A stretch of 64,000 nucleotides of DNA from Plumapathes pennacea (GCA_964036295.1 OZ038463.1:10283274-10347273); one strand, 5' to 3'; shown: positions 37,401-44,964, numbered from the stretch's first letter. Made by a program: numbers and translations. Notes: generated by a model from the sequence alone, not told the origin.

Positions 37401-38627
37401 GAGGTGTGTGTGTATGTGAGGGGGGAGGGGGGAGAGGGTAGTCCACAAAACTCCCTGCTTTCTAGGCTTCCAAAAGTTGCAGCCTCATATGAATATCACA
37501 CCCTATCCCTTTCCTAGACAAAAAAAGGCAAAATCTATATCCCACATTCCAGATTAAAAAGACAAAACATATACTGTGCTTTTTACACCAAAATGCTCAA
37601 AATAATATTGATGGTTCATACCTACCAGTTTTATATATGGCTTGTATATGGCAGTACCCCCCCCCCCCCCCCCCCCCCCCCCCTCTCAACACCCTTTTCC
37701 CTTCCCCTTCCTTCCCCTCCTGCTTCCAGGACATCTCCTTCAAAGTACATGGCAGAAATAGCCAACACAGTAATTCTGTAGATCAATCTTATTTACCATG
37801 TACTAAGTACCAGTGTATACTGAAGAAACAGCAGATAGACTCAAACTTAGGGATGATGTACTGTATATGCAAAGCCTGAGTTGCCATTATCAAGGTTCCA
37901 AATAAAATGTCATGTATACATTTTGTTAATAATGTCCTTCTGTTTCACCTAATCCACCCCCATCCCCCTCTGTCCCCTTCTCCCATTCTGGGCAGCCTCT
38001 GTCCAGGTCTCAAGGTAGCTGTCATGGAGGAGGCAGCAGGGGGAGGGGGATTTTGCTGCCATAAACAGAAGAAAGATAGTAGGACACGGAGGTTTGACAG
38101 TTTTTTCATGTTCCAATGGTGAGGAATGTGTGGCAAACGTAAAACACACTAAAGACAGGAATTGATTAAAAAAAGCGTAATCGATTGTACAATCATATAG
38201 ATCATATTAAATAATGTATCATGATACACTCTATTACTTCTCAGTTGTACCGTTGCTAATGATTCATAACTGATAATATTTAATAATCAAGCTGGACAAG
38301 GATAAAGGACATAATTTGTTCAGGTTGAATTGCAATGTACGAATATAGTGTTGTTCGGTTAATGATGATACAATGAAATCGCGTTTCTCCTACTGATCGA
38401 CGGATCAATTGATCAAAGAAATCCAAAGAAACCTGAAATTGAATCATTACAGCCACCTATAAACACACTCTACAAATACGTGGAACATCAGAAGCAATGC
38501 ATCCTGACGAAATTACTAAGAAAAATACACGAGTCACCACCCCCAAGTCCGCACCAGAGAAATCCGATAACATATCTGACTTACCATCAACTTGGCCGCC
38601 TGTTTTCCGCACTTGTTCCGCTTGCAT
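13302..38627 (-). CDS. MROH1: Maestro heat-like repeat-containing protein family member 1 (complete, 42 coding exons)
   Basis: Minus-strand exons, 5' to 3': 38585-38627, 37142-37287, 36271-36402, 35730-35892, 35302-35400, 34648-34799, 34147-34287, 33470-33562, 32856-32934, 32239-32352, 31683-31756, 30610-30732, 30381-30491, 29845-30028, 29531-29571, 29024-29165, 27199-27248, 26514-26621, 25234-25353, 24652-24774, 24096-24178, 23684-23750, 23284-23409, 23056-23135, 22686-22818, 22347-22457, 21719-21835, 21425-21560, 21186-21298, 20830-20982, 20261-20415, 19548-19713, 18720-18913, 18133-18270, 17749-17863, 17141-17287, 16710-16898, 14992-15144, 14123-14257, 13889-13991, 13463-13528, 13302-13384. 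All are GT-AG and phase-compatible; they total 5001 nt (1666 residues plus TAA; human about 1640). The product follows human MROH1 nearly end to end: ELTMALIDAANDKQVEVRQ, GEIFSAYDVLFNVWLKS, NNERTRLGSLAVLKHLINS, KNFLFKCMGIVL, DAVRAAAFTLFGKLSRFG, LLLKDPSTEVRSKAAEAM. It is an all-helical HEAT-repeat scaffold without catalytic motif; MROH1 has been linked to lysosomes (family knowledge). Exon 1 rests on frame, ATG and donor only. Confidence 0.94.
13751..13862. repeat. (CA)n followed by (AAC/AAT)n in an MROH1 intron
   Basis: CA dinucleotides from about 13752 to 13796, then AAC/AAT triplets from about 13806 to 13862, just downstream of exon 13889-13991. Simple repeats. Confidence 0.85.
15386..15532 (+). 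repeat. Partial copy of the ACTCCCAAG-ended intronic MITE family
   Basis: Shares CAGTTTCTCACCAGAAA, GAGAACTTGGCTTTTGACA and a TCATACACTTGCTTCTTAA segment with the copies at 17311, 25861 and 32491. Outer ends are missing. Confidence 0.6.
17311..17505 (+). repeat. Copy of the ACTCCCAAG-ended intronic MITE family
   Basis: Begins TTTTACTCTCAAGAGTGATC and runs through AACTTCAATTTTCTCTTTC, ACAGTACGGAGAACTTGG and TTTTCTTCTTGAAAGATTG to a degraded right end. Plus orientation, within an MROH1 intron. Confidence 0.7.
17885..18118 (+). repeat. (TCAG)n-type tandem repeat in an MROH1 intron
   Basis: Irregular array of TCAG/CAGT tetramers with TCAA and CCAG variants, between exons 17749-17863 and 18133-18270. 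It fills almost the whole intron and ends about 15 bases before the next exon border. It reads as an open Ser/Gln/Val frame, which is a by-product of the repeat. Confidence 0.85.
19135..19320 (-). repeat. Copy of the ACTCCCAAG-ended intronic MITE family (degraded)
   Basis: Minus-oriented: GCAGATTCTCACAACTATTC and CAAGAAGAAAATGCATAAG at the left, GCCAAGTTCTCCATACTG in the middle, GAGAAAATTGAAGTTGACG at the right. Confidence 0.65.
19787..19864 (+). repeat. (TTC)n then (TTA)n microsatellite
   Basis: About 11 TTC units pass directly into about 15 TTA units in an MROH1 intron. Confidence 0.9.
22587..22667 (+). repeat. (TTG/CTG)n triplet repeat in an MROH1 intron
   Basis: TGTTGTTGC-type triplets run up to about 20 bases from the donor of exon 22686-22818. 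Simple repeat. Confidence 0.85.
25141..25196. repeat. Short hairpin element with CTCGTTCCCAGG arms
   Basis: CTCGTTCCCAGGCTCTTTTC (25141-25160) is mirrored by GAAAAGAGCCTGGGAACGGAG-like sequence ending at 25196, around a 13-base loop. It lies 40 bases outside exon 25234-25353 in an MROH1 intron. The CTCGTTCCCAGG motif recurs at 39788 and, inverted, inside the palindromic element at 27521-28747. Confidence 0.75.
25364..25403 (+). repeat. (CA)n microsatellite beside an MROH1 exon
   Basis: About 20 CA units begin ten bases upstream (in transcription sense) of the acceptor of exon 25234-25353. On the transcribed strand this is a (TG)n tract, in the place where a pyrimidine tract would be expected. 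Confidence 0.9.
25558..25700 (+). repeat. Partial copy of the ACTCCCAAG-ended intronic MITE family
   Basis: AAGAGTGATCAACTTCAATT, TTTCACCAGAGATATATCAT and CCGTATGGAGAATTTG are shared with the other copies; plus orientation, right end missing. Confidence 0.65.
25861..26055 (-). repeat. Best copy of the intronic MITE family, with matching ends
   Basis: Left end TTCACTCCCAAG (25861-25872) and right end CTTGGGAGTGAA (26044-26055) are perfect inverted repeats; the inside carries CAAGAAGAAAATGTGTGAGA and GTTCTCCATACTGTAATGA. Length 195 bp. This copy defines the family termini. Confidence 0.8.
26183..26421. repeat. Inverted-repeat element with AGGGCCGATTTTTTAAAC ends
   Basis: AGGGCCGATTTTTTAAACAA at the left pairs with TTGTTTAAAAAATCGACCCT at the right. 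It lies in the MROH1 intron right of exon 26514-26621 (upstream direction reversed) and ends about 90 bases from that exon. Confidence 0.75.
27521..28747. mobile_element. Palindromic transposon-like element made from the 5' end of a RecQ-like helicase gene
   Basis: Left arm 27521-28055 and right arm 28214-28747 are near-perfect inverted copies (by eye only one substitution near 27987 and one C-run length difference near 28010), around a 158-bp unique centre. Direct repeats CTCGAGG abut both ends (27514-27520 and 28748-28754), read as a target duplication of 7 bp, or 8 if the shared A is counted. Each arm holds about 290 bp of 5' flank plus the first 81 codons of a RecQ-like reading frame. The element sits in MROH1 intron 16 (27249-29023), so the MROH1 transcript would include a stem of about 535 bp. 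Confidence 0.85.
27813..28370 (+). pseudogene. RecQ-like helicase, 5' fragment running into the inverted arm
   Basis: ATG at 27813 follows CAAG. Residues 1-81 come from the left arm and 82-134 from the unique centre; residues 135-185 are antisense of the arm and not real protein. Visible helicase features are a Q-motif-like LKAEQ (19-22), Walker A GFGKSLTFQ (41-49), a motif Ia region VVLSPLSSIIQDQV (71-84) and YGSPE (119-123). The fragment stops before the DExH box, so it cannot be an active helicase. The right arm repeats residues 1 to about 66 on the minus strand (ATG at 28453-28455) with a frameshift after AGQNFP. The family is superfamily 2, RecQ-type. Confidence 0.8.
29280..29490 (+). 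repeat. Purine-rich low-complexity tract
   Basis: Long A/G stretch (GAGAAAAAGAAAAGAAAAGA-like) in an MROH1 intron, directly upstream (in sequence) of exon 29531-29571. Simple low complexity. Confidence 0.75.
29693..29836. repeat. Poly(C) and poly(G) runs about 100 bp apart
   Basis: C-runs at about 29693-29717 and a G-run at about 29817-29834, separated by A-rich CAAAA/CATAAA repeats. They lie next to the donor of exon 29845-30028 (GTAGCCCCC). See findings. Confidence 0.85.
31144..31245. mobile_element. Small perfect hairpin element with target duplication
   Basis: Arms 31144-31186 and 31203-31245 are perfect 43-bp inverted repeats (TTAGCCTACGAAAACAGACG at the outside) around a 16-base loop. 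GATTGCG flanks both sides (31137-31143 and 31246-31252), or AGATTGCG if the terminal A is shared. It sits in the MROH1 intron between exons 31683-31756 and 30610-30732. Confidence 0.88.
32075..32212 (+). repeat. Three-copy 46-bp tandem repeat
   Basis: Units start at 32075, 32121 and 32167. The first two are identical by eye; the third has several changes. Key core GCACGTGCTTTGGACCACAC contains an E-box (CACGTG). The array ends about 27 bases from the donor of MROH1 exon 32239-32352. Confidence 0.9.
32491..32684 (+). repeat. Copy of the ACTCCCAAG-ended intronic MITE family
   Basis: Begins TTTACTCCCAAGAGTAATCA and ends GAGCTTGGCAGTAAA; the interior order matches the copies at 17311 and 25861 (reversed). 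Within an MROH1 intron. Confidence 0.75.
33295..33387. repeat. Hairpin element with 40-bp arms
   Basis: Arm 33295-33334 (ATAACTTAAATCGACTGAGG at the outside) mirrors 33348-33387 with two mismatches around a 13-base loop. A related single arm with GAATCGACTAAGAGTCGAGG occurs near 30899-30940, both next to a CTGCGTCGGCGTGG-type motif. Confidence 0.75.
33665..34130 (+). repeat. Diverged tandem repeat, two to three copies
   Basis: GGATTTTGCATTTGATCAAG near 33674, GGATATTGCATTTGATCAAA near 33952 and GGATTTTCCATCTGTCTGCA near 34090 head similar blocks that also share AACTATGCATG. Located in the MROH1 intron between exons 34147-34287 and 33470-33562. Confidence 0.6.
35484..35551 (+). repeat. Short tandem repeat with ACCACACAACAACATACCG units
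   Basis: Two adjacent units, ACCACACAACAACATACCG and following CACATTA spacer, in an MROH1 intron just beyond exon 35302-35400. Confidence 0.7.
36058..36179. repeat. Inverted-repeat element with TTGTTCAAAAG ends
   Basis: AGGGGCTAGTTGTTCAAAAG at the left pairs imperfectly with TTTTTTTGAACAATCAGGCC at the right. Same class as 26183-26421 and 46695-46935. In an MROH1 intron next to exon 36271-36402. Confidence 0.65.
36888..36922 (+). repeat. C-rich run
   Basis: Runs of C interrupted by T, next to the start of exon 37142-37287's downstream intron. A similar 26-base C-run lies at about 37657-37682 and an A-run at 36405-36434 directly upstream of the acceptor of exon 36271-36402. Confidence 0.8.
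38585..38627 (-). CDS. MROH1: MROH1 first coding exon
   Basis: ATG at 38627 opens MQAEQVRKTGGQVD plus one base, followed by a strong donor (GTAAGTCAG). The phase fits exon 2, whose first two bases complete the Glu codon of ELTMALIDAA. Too short to be found by frame length. The start lies 182 bp from the start codon of the divergent F-box gene. The sequence is not conserved enough with human to prove it by homology. Confidence 0.75.
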
Positions 38628-38809
38628 GTTTGTATTTTGAGTTATTAGATATCTACGTGGTAGTAATGGCGGAAAAAAAGAAGGATTTGCTGACCAAAAA
38701 GCTCGAACAACCCAACCGAGCCGACCATACTTCCTGTCTGTGCTCTAACGAGAAACCGCAGGCCAAATATACCGTGGTTTCACAAAAATATTTGGCGCGC
38801 TTTTAGAAA
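38628..38809. promoter_or_regulatory. Shared bidirectional promoter region of MROH1 and the F-box gene
   Basis: The two start codons point away from each other with only 182 bp between them, so both core promoters must lie within or overlap this interval. It contains GTAATGGCGGAAAA (an ATGGCGG box) near 38665 and no TATA box at a clear position. A short upstream reading frame (ATG near 38669, MAEKKKDLL) runs into the interval before the F-box start. Confidence 0.55.
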
Positions 38810-39478
38810 ATGGAGAGCTTGAGTGACGATAGTTTGCTGTACATTTTCTCTTTTCTTGATGCAAGGACGCTATCCTCGGTCAGCCTGGTTTGCCGTCGCT
38901 GGTGCGAAGTGTCAAATTCCAATTTTTTGTGGAAATCGCTCGTTAAAAGGGTCTGCAGCGAACGAAGTCGTGCTTTTCACCTTGGCAGAGCAGATAGTTG
39001 GAAGCTTCGCTACGCACAGATCGTTGCAGGCAGATTGTATCCACGAGTGACTTCGTCAGGGAAGGAAACTCCAGTGCCGTTTGAAGCTCTGAGAGAATCA
39101 CTCTCTCCAGTTGAAGAGGGCACATGTATCCAGCTTGACGTTCCGAGGTATTTATCGAAAAGCCGTCTAACTATACGAGATTTTGTTGAGAGCTGCGGGC
39201 ATGTTTACATTGTTGGGAAGGCATTCTATCAACACACAAAGAGCGAAACGATTAGCATTAAGAAGAAGATCATACTTGAGTGTAGAGAAACTGGGAAGCT
39301 GTACGCTGGCTCCTGTGTAAGGAAAATGCTGGGATTGACAAAAAATGTGTCCGACTGGAATATCCATCCCTCCACTCTCGACAACCGTGTTACGCAGGAG
39401 TTCCACGTATTTGTACAAAGTACCTCAGTGAATAGAGTTCTTGTCAGAAATACTAAACTGCTACTCGTTCCTACCTAG
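38810..39478 (+). CDS. F-box domain protein, single exon
   Basis: A 222-residue frame with an N-terminal F-box at about residues 3-45: LSDDSLLYIFSFLDARTLSS, then VSLVCRRWCEVSNSNFLWKS. F-box proteins are substrate receptors of SCF (SKP1-CUL1) ubiquitin ligases; the part after residue 50 would choose the substrate but matches no family I can name. It is rich in beta-like segments (HVYIVGKAFYQH, ETISIKKKIILECRETGKLY). The start follows an in-frame-independent stop three bases upstream (TAG at 38804-38806), leaving little 5' UTR if transcription starts in the shared promoter. The stop TAG is at the outer end of an inverted-repeat element, so the natural C-terminus may have been altered. Confidence 0.8.
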   Translation: MESLSDDSLLYIFSFLDARTLSSVSLVCRRWCEVSNSNFLWKSLVKRVCSERSRAFHLGRADSWKLRYAQIVAGRLYPRVTSSGKETPVPFEALRESLSPVEEGTCIQLDVPRYLSKSRLTIRDFVESCGHVYIVGKAFYQHTKSETISIKKKIILECRETGKLYAGSCVRKMLGLTKNVSDWNIHPSTLDNRVTQEFHVFVQSTSVNRVLVRNTKLLLVPT

Positions 39479-39699
39479 GGTGCGTTCGATTGGGTCTATT
39501 CCGGGAATAGCTGTTAAAATGACCCGAAGTATTGCTTGTTCTGGGGGAGATTTTGTTCAAAATTGTTTTAAAAACATTCATGCTTGCATTTTGAACAGCT
39601 CCCGATTCACCCTATCCTAAATCAGCTCCAAACCAAAGAATTTTACCGATCAGCAGCGCTATTCTTATTCCGGAATAGACCCAATTGAACGCGCCTTTA
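39476..39699. mobile_element. hAT-like MITE abutting the F-box stop codon
   Basis: Left end TAGGGTGCGTTCGATTGGG (39476 on) pairs with CCCAATTGAACGCGCCTTTA at the right (ending 39699); inside them TCTATTCCGG and CCGGAATAGA also pair. TAGGG termini of this style are typical of hAT-derived MITEs (family knowledge). No clear 8-bp target duplication is left. Length about 224 bp. Confidence 0.7.
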
Positions 39700-42342
39700 A
39701 TGTCTATAAAACTCAAGACGTTGAGTTTTTGGCAAATATATAATGACAAAATGAAATAACTACGTCATCGTGAAGGTCCCAGTATCCTCGTTCCCAGGGC
39801 CATCCGTACGAGAGACGTCAACTTTGTGCAGAATTTTGGACTCTTCTTATTTTGTTGTACCGCGATGGGCAAATGCTGCATTGTGCAAAAACTGTGCTGC
39901 TACAAACCAAGACTAAAGGGCTCTCCTGCACACTCAATCATTGCCAATTTAATGCGAAATTTTTACTTGAACTCTCAAAAACGTTCAGATTTGTGTGACC
40001 ATTCAAATAATAGCTCTCTGGGTTCTGATTTTACGTTTTTTAGCAAGACAAAACGAGGACACATTAATGTGGTGGCAACATTGTGTGGCCTTCGATATTT
40101 CCAGTTAGGGTGGCAAAACGTGCGGCAAGTTGCGCTCAACAAATGTTTCTCGTGTGACAAAACGGGGAAACATGCTCGCACCAATAAGTTGACGCCACAA
40201 TGTCATAATTTTGCCAGGCCTTAACATTTGTAAGAATTCAGGCAGGGAAACATGTAATATGGGGTCAGAAAACGTGCTCTTTGAAATGTTTACACCCTAC
40301 AAATTTTTAGAATCTGTATAAGATGAAATTTTAATGTCGTGTAGAATATATACTTAGGTGTGTTCTGTGATTTCTTGATGGTATATGACATGCACGGGGA
40401 TAAACATTGACACCGGAAGACGCCAGTGAGTATTAATCTGTAAACTTGTTACAGGCCGGTTTTTATGCGACTACGGCCAGTGGCGGATTTAGGGGGGGGG
40501 GGGGGGGGGGGGGGCCTTTTGTCTGGGTCTCGGATTTTATCAGACAACGTAGACCTCTACAATCGTACACGGGCTTTGTTTTTCGTCTTTTGTTGTTGTT
40601 GTTGTTTATATCAATCAATTCAGAACTTTTGTTCAGTTTCGTTACCAGTAATATTATTATAAAGAAAATTGAGAAACAAGCAGCAATGTGGAATGGCGTG
40701 CTGCGTGCGAAGAACACTCTGGCATTCATCCGGCCCGGGATGCGGCCCAGGCGTACTTGTGTAATTGTGTTGCAAAATTAATCCGTCTGAAAAGAGCTCT
40801 AGAGCCAATGAGAGAAAATGGGTTTGTTGAGAACGAGACATTCTCTCCTTGTTCACAAGGATATACCTTTGGATTACAGTGCAATTGTTGACGATTATGC
40901 CACGTGTAACCAGAGAAGGATGACATTCATCAATGTGACTCTTACTTATATCATCTGCATGGGATTGATGATTGCAACAGGGTGACCCTAGTTTGTTGGC
41001 TCCTATACTATTAGCGCGCTGCAACAGATTTATCTGTAGTTTGGCCAATTGGGGGTGTGCGTTAGGCAGCAAAGTGTTTTATTACGCGTTCGATGCGGCG
41101 CCGAACTTACCGGCAGTACCTGAAAGATAAATTTCCTTCCAAAAGCTTAAATGGTCTAAAAATGCAGGAAATCGCTGTTTTAGGAGGTTTAGATTTCAAA
41201 ATTTTCCGGGGGGGGCATGCCCCCGGACCCCCCTACCGGCGCTCGGCCCCCCCTTTCTCAATTTCCTGGATCCGCTCCTGACGGCCTTGAGCGACGGCTA
41301 TGTTTTGGGGTCAGGAGCAAAGTAGATCTGTCCGGAAAGAAGTGAAAGTCGAAAGGACAAACAAATGTATATTAGTCCCAATTATTGTTCATACATTTAT
41401 TTATTAGCTGATTAATTCAAATTCGAGAAAAAAGTCACAGACGTCAATCAGTGACGGACGCTTGATCGAGTTTCACTCAGTGATTATTCTTGTTGTTTTA
41501 TTCTTCTTCCGAAAAGCAGGTCTAGCTGGTATTATCATTTGGATCTGCACGCGGTTTTTGCAGGTAGAATGTTTGTTTTTGCTACTTTTGATATTAATTC
41601 GACGTCATAAACTCATGACTATTCCGTCACACTGTGAACTTCTGTTCTCTCTCGTCAAGTCCCCGAGCAAGGATCAGCTATTCTTTTCCAGTATAAAAGG
41701 TTGATGGGCTACTCGTTCTAAAATTTATCACGTGTTTATAATACAAAATGACAGCTACGTCTGTGTACCGTCGGTTTATTTACGGCCGACCCTCAGTACT
41801 GTGACACGTCAGCATTGCCTACTCGCGTTATCGCACCATAGGTGTTTTACTCTTCCAGCATTCAAAATCATGAATATTTGTTTTTACTTCAGTTTCACGG
41901 CGTCCTTTTATTTCGTTTTGTGAACTAAAGTACTCTCCTTTGAGAATCAACAATCGCGTCGTTGTCACGCAACGACCCAGTCGTTTATATTGGTCTTCGA
42001 GAAAGGACACGAACGGCTTTAAAACACGTACTGTACTTTTTTCTCGCTTCCCGATCTTCATTCAATCCATTGCCAAAATATCAGCTAAGGACAGTAAAAT
42101 ACAGCTACAGTATATAGTAAATATGTGTATAGCTCGGACAGGTCAATTACATACAGTTGATGACAGGTGTATAGCAGTAGAGGACGGTACAGGTATAAAG
42201 TACATAAAGACAGGCAAGAAAAGTAAAGCTATGTGCAGCTAGGGACTGGCAAGTACAGTAAGTAAAGAAAAAACGTGTTCCTTTGAACGTAACAACGCAA
42301 CCATGTATAATTATTGTAATGTAAATTACTAAAAGTATCAGA
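39700..42342. other. Spacer with repeats between F-box and tRNA genes
   Basis: No gene is supported. Several open frames (for example 39826-40224 plus, 132 codons, cysteine-containing) have no recognisable domain. A repeat of about 800 bp spans 40478-41279. From about 42070 to 42260 the sequence is low in complexity with repeated GACAGGTGTA/GACAGTAAA words. Confidence 0.5.
40478..41279. mobile_element. Inverted-repeat element with AGTGGCGGATTT / GGATCCGCTCCTG ends
   Basis: Left end CAGTGGCGGATTTAGG precedes a G-run (40491-40514); the right end CCTGGATCCGCTCCTG pairs with it imperfectly and follows a GC-rich stretch with CCCCCGGACCCCCC. ACGGC(C) flanks both sides (about 40473-40478 and 41280-41285), a possible 5-6 bp target duplication. 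No transposase reading frame is seen, so it would be non-autonomous. Confidence 0.5.
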
Positions 42343-42414
42343 TCCTCGGTAGTATAGTGGTGAGTATCCCCGCCTGTCACGCGGGAGACCGGGGTTCGAT
42401 TCCCCGCCGGGGAG
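42343..42414 (+). tRNA. tRNA-Asp (GTC)
   Basis: A 72-base cloverleaf: acceptor stem TCCTCGG pairs with CCGGGGA before discriminator G; D-arm with the A box TAGTATAGTGGTGAG; anticodon arm CCGCCTGTCACGCGG with anticodon GTC; T-arm CGGGGTTCGATTCCCCG holding the B box. It differs from the vertebrate tRNA-Asp at very few positions. No intron. CCA is not encoded, as usual for eukaryotic tRNA genes. A T-run follows within ten bases as RNA polymerase III terminator. Confidence 0.97.
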
Positions 42415-42420
42415 AGAGGA

Positions 42421-42429
42421 TCTTTTTTC
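42421..42429 (+). terminator. RNA polymerase III terminator of tRNA-Asp
   Basis: TCTTTTTTC, six T on the coding strand, starting nine bases after the tRNA 3' end; a second T-run follows at about 42432. Confidence 0.85.
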
Positions 42430-42756
42430 TTTTCTTCATTTACTACATTTTCACTACCCTGCTGCTCCTCTGTTATCCCTATGCTAACCCAAATCGTAGG
42501 ACGGTGAAATACTGGAAACAAACTGCCTTTTGTCACTCAGTGCATAAATACAACAATATTTTCTGTTTATGTTCTATTAAACGGACCGATAGACTGGAAT
42601 GATGAGCGAGATACTGGCAGGTATTTGTGAAAAACAGCAATATAAAAAAAGCGGGTCACTCCACTGAACAAAAGCTATTTTACAGGTCTGAAAGGAAACA
42701 CGTCCCAGACTTCCGCTCTGCACGGGCCCGCTCAGCACGGCGTCCAAACGAGGCAT

Positions 42757-42772
42757 AAGAAAGATGGCGGCT
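42757..42772 (+). promoter_or_regulatory. YY1-like box at the C1GALT1 start codon
   Basis: AAAGATGGCGGCTGCG contains the AAGATGGCGGC consensus known from YY1-bound metazoan promoters, where the ATG is often the translation start, as here (42764). This is motif recognition only. Confidence 0.4.
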
Positions 42773-43789
42773 GCGAAGGTCACGTTTTTTGCTTTTGCGA
42801 TCGGCCTTTCCTTTGGTGGATTTATGGCTTACTTAGTCATGAGTTACGTAAGTCCAGACGGTGCTTTGAATCAGTTCATTAAGAGAACAAGTGGACCTAG
42901 AAGGGACGTTACCACAACAATTGTTCACAGACACGGCCAGTTTAACATCACGGCACCAGTAGATTTCAGCGGAGACGAAAATGACCCCCACCACCTCATG
43001 AACGATAAACGGGCGAAAGAAGAAGCGAAGCGAATCAGAATACTGTGCTGGGTTATGACCAGTCCGAAGACACTTCACGAGAAAGGCAAGCCGATCATGG
43101 AAACGTGGGCAAAGCGTTGCAACACTTTTCTCTTCATGAGCTCTAAGGTAGATCCCGATTTTTCTCCAGACGTTGTTGGTTTGGATGTTGGAGAAGGACG
43201 GGACAAGCTGTGGCACAAAACGCGTGCTGCTTGGCAGTATGTGTTTGACAACCACCTCAACGATGCTGATTGGTTCATCAAAGTGGATGATGACACATAT
43301 CTGATAGTGGAAAACCTTCGTCATTTTGTATCTAAGTTCAATTCGGATGAGGCACACTACTTTGGCCGACACTTCAAGACGTTTGGTGGCTACTGCAGTG
43401 GTGGTGCAGGCTACGTCTTCAGTCGCAAGACACTTCGTGCCTTTGCAGAATTGTTGAAAGATACAAGTCTTTGTCCAAAGGACAGCTGGGCTGAAGACAT
43501 GGAAGTTGGCAAATGCTTGGCTAAAAAAGGGATTCATCCTGGGGACTCTCGCGACTCTCTTGGAAGGAAAACCTTTCATCCATTTCCTCCTGAACATCAC
43601 CTCATTCCAGGTTTTGTACCAAAGGACTTCTGGATTTATAGCTATGATAAGCATCCTTACAAAGAAGGCCCTGAATGCTGCTCAGACCATTCAATAACAT
43701 TTCACTATATCAGCCCTAAGATGATGTATCAATTGGAATATTTTGTTTATCACCTTCGCCCATTTGGTATAGAACACTCTGATGTTTAA
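42764..43789 (+). CDS. C1GALT1: Core 1 beta-1,3-galactosyltransferase (T-synthase-like), intronless
   Basis: A 341-residue type II Golgi membrane protein: short cytosolic tail, membrane anchor at about residues 7-28, stem, then a GT31 catalytic domain. Marked features are ILCWVMTSPKTLHEKGKP (93-110), TWAKRCN, LFMSSK, the metal-binding DDD at 175-177 inside DWFIKVDDDTYLIVENLRHF, GGYCSGGAGYVFSRK, EDMEVGKCL, GDSRD, FHPFPPEHHLIPG and the C-terminal CCSDHSITFHYISP and YHLRPFG. These follow human C1GALT1 along the whole domain. The enzyme adds galactose to GalNAc-Ser/Thr to make the core 1 O-glycan. One N-glycosylation site (NIT) lies at 61. The whole frame is one exon, while vertebrate genes are split. 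C1GALT1 fits better than the chaperone COSMC because the DDD motif is intact. Confidence 0.94.
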   Translation: MAAAKVTFFAFAIGLSFGGFMAYLVMSYVSPDGALNQFIKRTSGPRRDVTTTIVHRHGQFNITAPVDFSGDENDPHHLMNDKRAKEEAKRIRILCWVMTSPKTLHEKGKPIMETWAKRCNTFLFMSSKVDPDFSPDVVGLDVGEGRDKLWHKTRAAWQYVFDNHLNDADWFIKVDDDTYLIVENLRHFVSKFNSDEAHYFGRHFKTFGGYCSGGAGYVFSRKTLRAFAELLKDTSLCPKDSWAEDMEVGKCLAKKGIHPGDSRDSLGRKTFHPFPPEHHLIPGFVPKDFWIYSYDKHPYKEGPECCSDHSITFHYISPKMMYQLEYFVYHLRPFGIEHSDV

Positions 43790-44964
43790 ATGTTCTACTT
43801 ATGATCTTGAACTGTGCCGTAAGTACCATTTTATTATACTGTATTTTGTTTTAGACTACTGTAAACTATCTTCAGGATTCATTCCTGAGGTTTTCTACGT
43901 AGGCCACAAAGCAACATCGGTGGGTTGTGAAGTGGATAGGCAAAGAAAACCTTTGGAATCAGTGGTACTGAATGTCACATCCATGCAGCTGACAGCTGTC
44001 AAATATGTCACTTGACTAATATACCTGTTTAATCAAAATTATTGTGGAGGTGTTTTTCACATTCCAACCAATCAAGAGTGAGAGTCAGGTTCTGACCCAA
44101 CTGAAATCCAGTTGTGCAGCATGATTAGTCAATAACATTGACCACCAATAATTGACCACTGGTTCCAAAGGTTTTCTTTACCTCACTGGTACCGATTGCA
44201 GCTACAGTACAGTATGCTAGAAAACCTCTCCAAGCAAGGATCATTTTCTTGCACACCTGTCAAGAAGATTTGCCATCTCCTATCAGATTTGAAAACTAGA
44301 TTGAGCAAAGTATTGCGATTTGCCAGTGGCACACAGATCAATATTATTTGGCAGAGGCAAATAACTGATCTACAAGACACTGACAAATCATGATATTTTT
44401 TGCAATAAATGAGTTCAATAATATTGTTTTATCATACTTGCATTTCACAAAGTATTTGGCATAAAATGTTTTGGGAAGGGTGCATTGCAGCAAAAATAAG
44501 CCTGCCATTTTCACACAGGTGGAGAAAACTGTGCATGAGTAGAATAGTATTTGCAGTTGACATACTGAAAACAGTGGTGTGCATGAGCCAACACTTATTT
44601 GTAGGCAGTTATTTTGAGGTGACATAGCAGTCTCTGGGCCAATCAAAACAGGAAAAAGAGCATTGAATGATCATACAGTTTCTCACACAATATCTAACCA
44701 GCACAGTTTAAATGAGAAAGTAACAGCTACTGTAGTTGACACATCTTACAATAATAATTTCAATGTCATAAGTTAATATATAATATTGTAGTTAAATATC
44801 AACAACAAAATAAAATATTAGTGGTATTTCAGATAATGTTCTGACCACAGATAAGCTGCACCCTCAATATTTGCCAAGAATTTAAGTAAACTACAGTTTT
44901 TTGTTTTTGTTTGTTGTTTGGTACTTTTAAGTTAAAATAACAAAAGCAAGTTCATGTGTCACTA

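Noticed and set aside
38480-38806. 108-codon frame directly upstream of the F-box gene
   Set aside because: It overlaps the MROH1 first exon and the shared promoter and has no protein features; at best its last part is an upstream reading frame.
39826-40224. 132-codon plus-strand frame with several cysteines
   Set aside because: No domain, no splice context, and no conserved motif that I recognise; lies in repeat-rich spacer.
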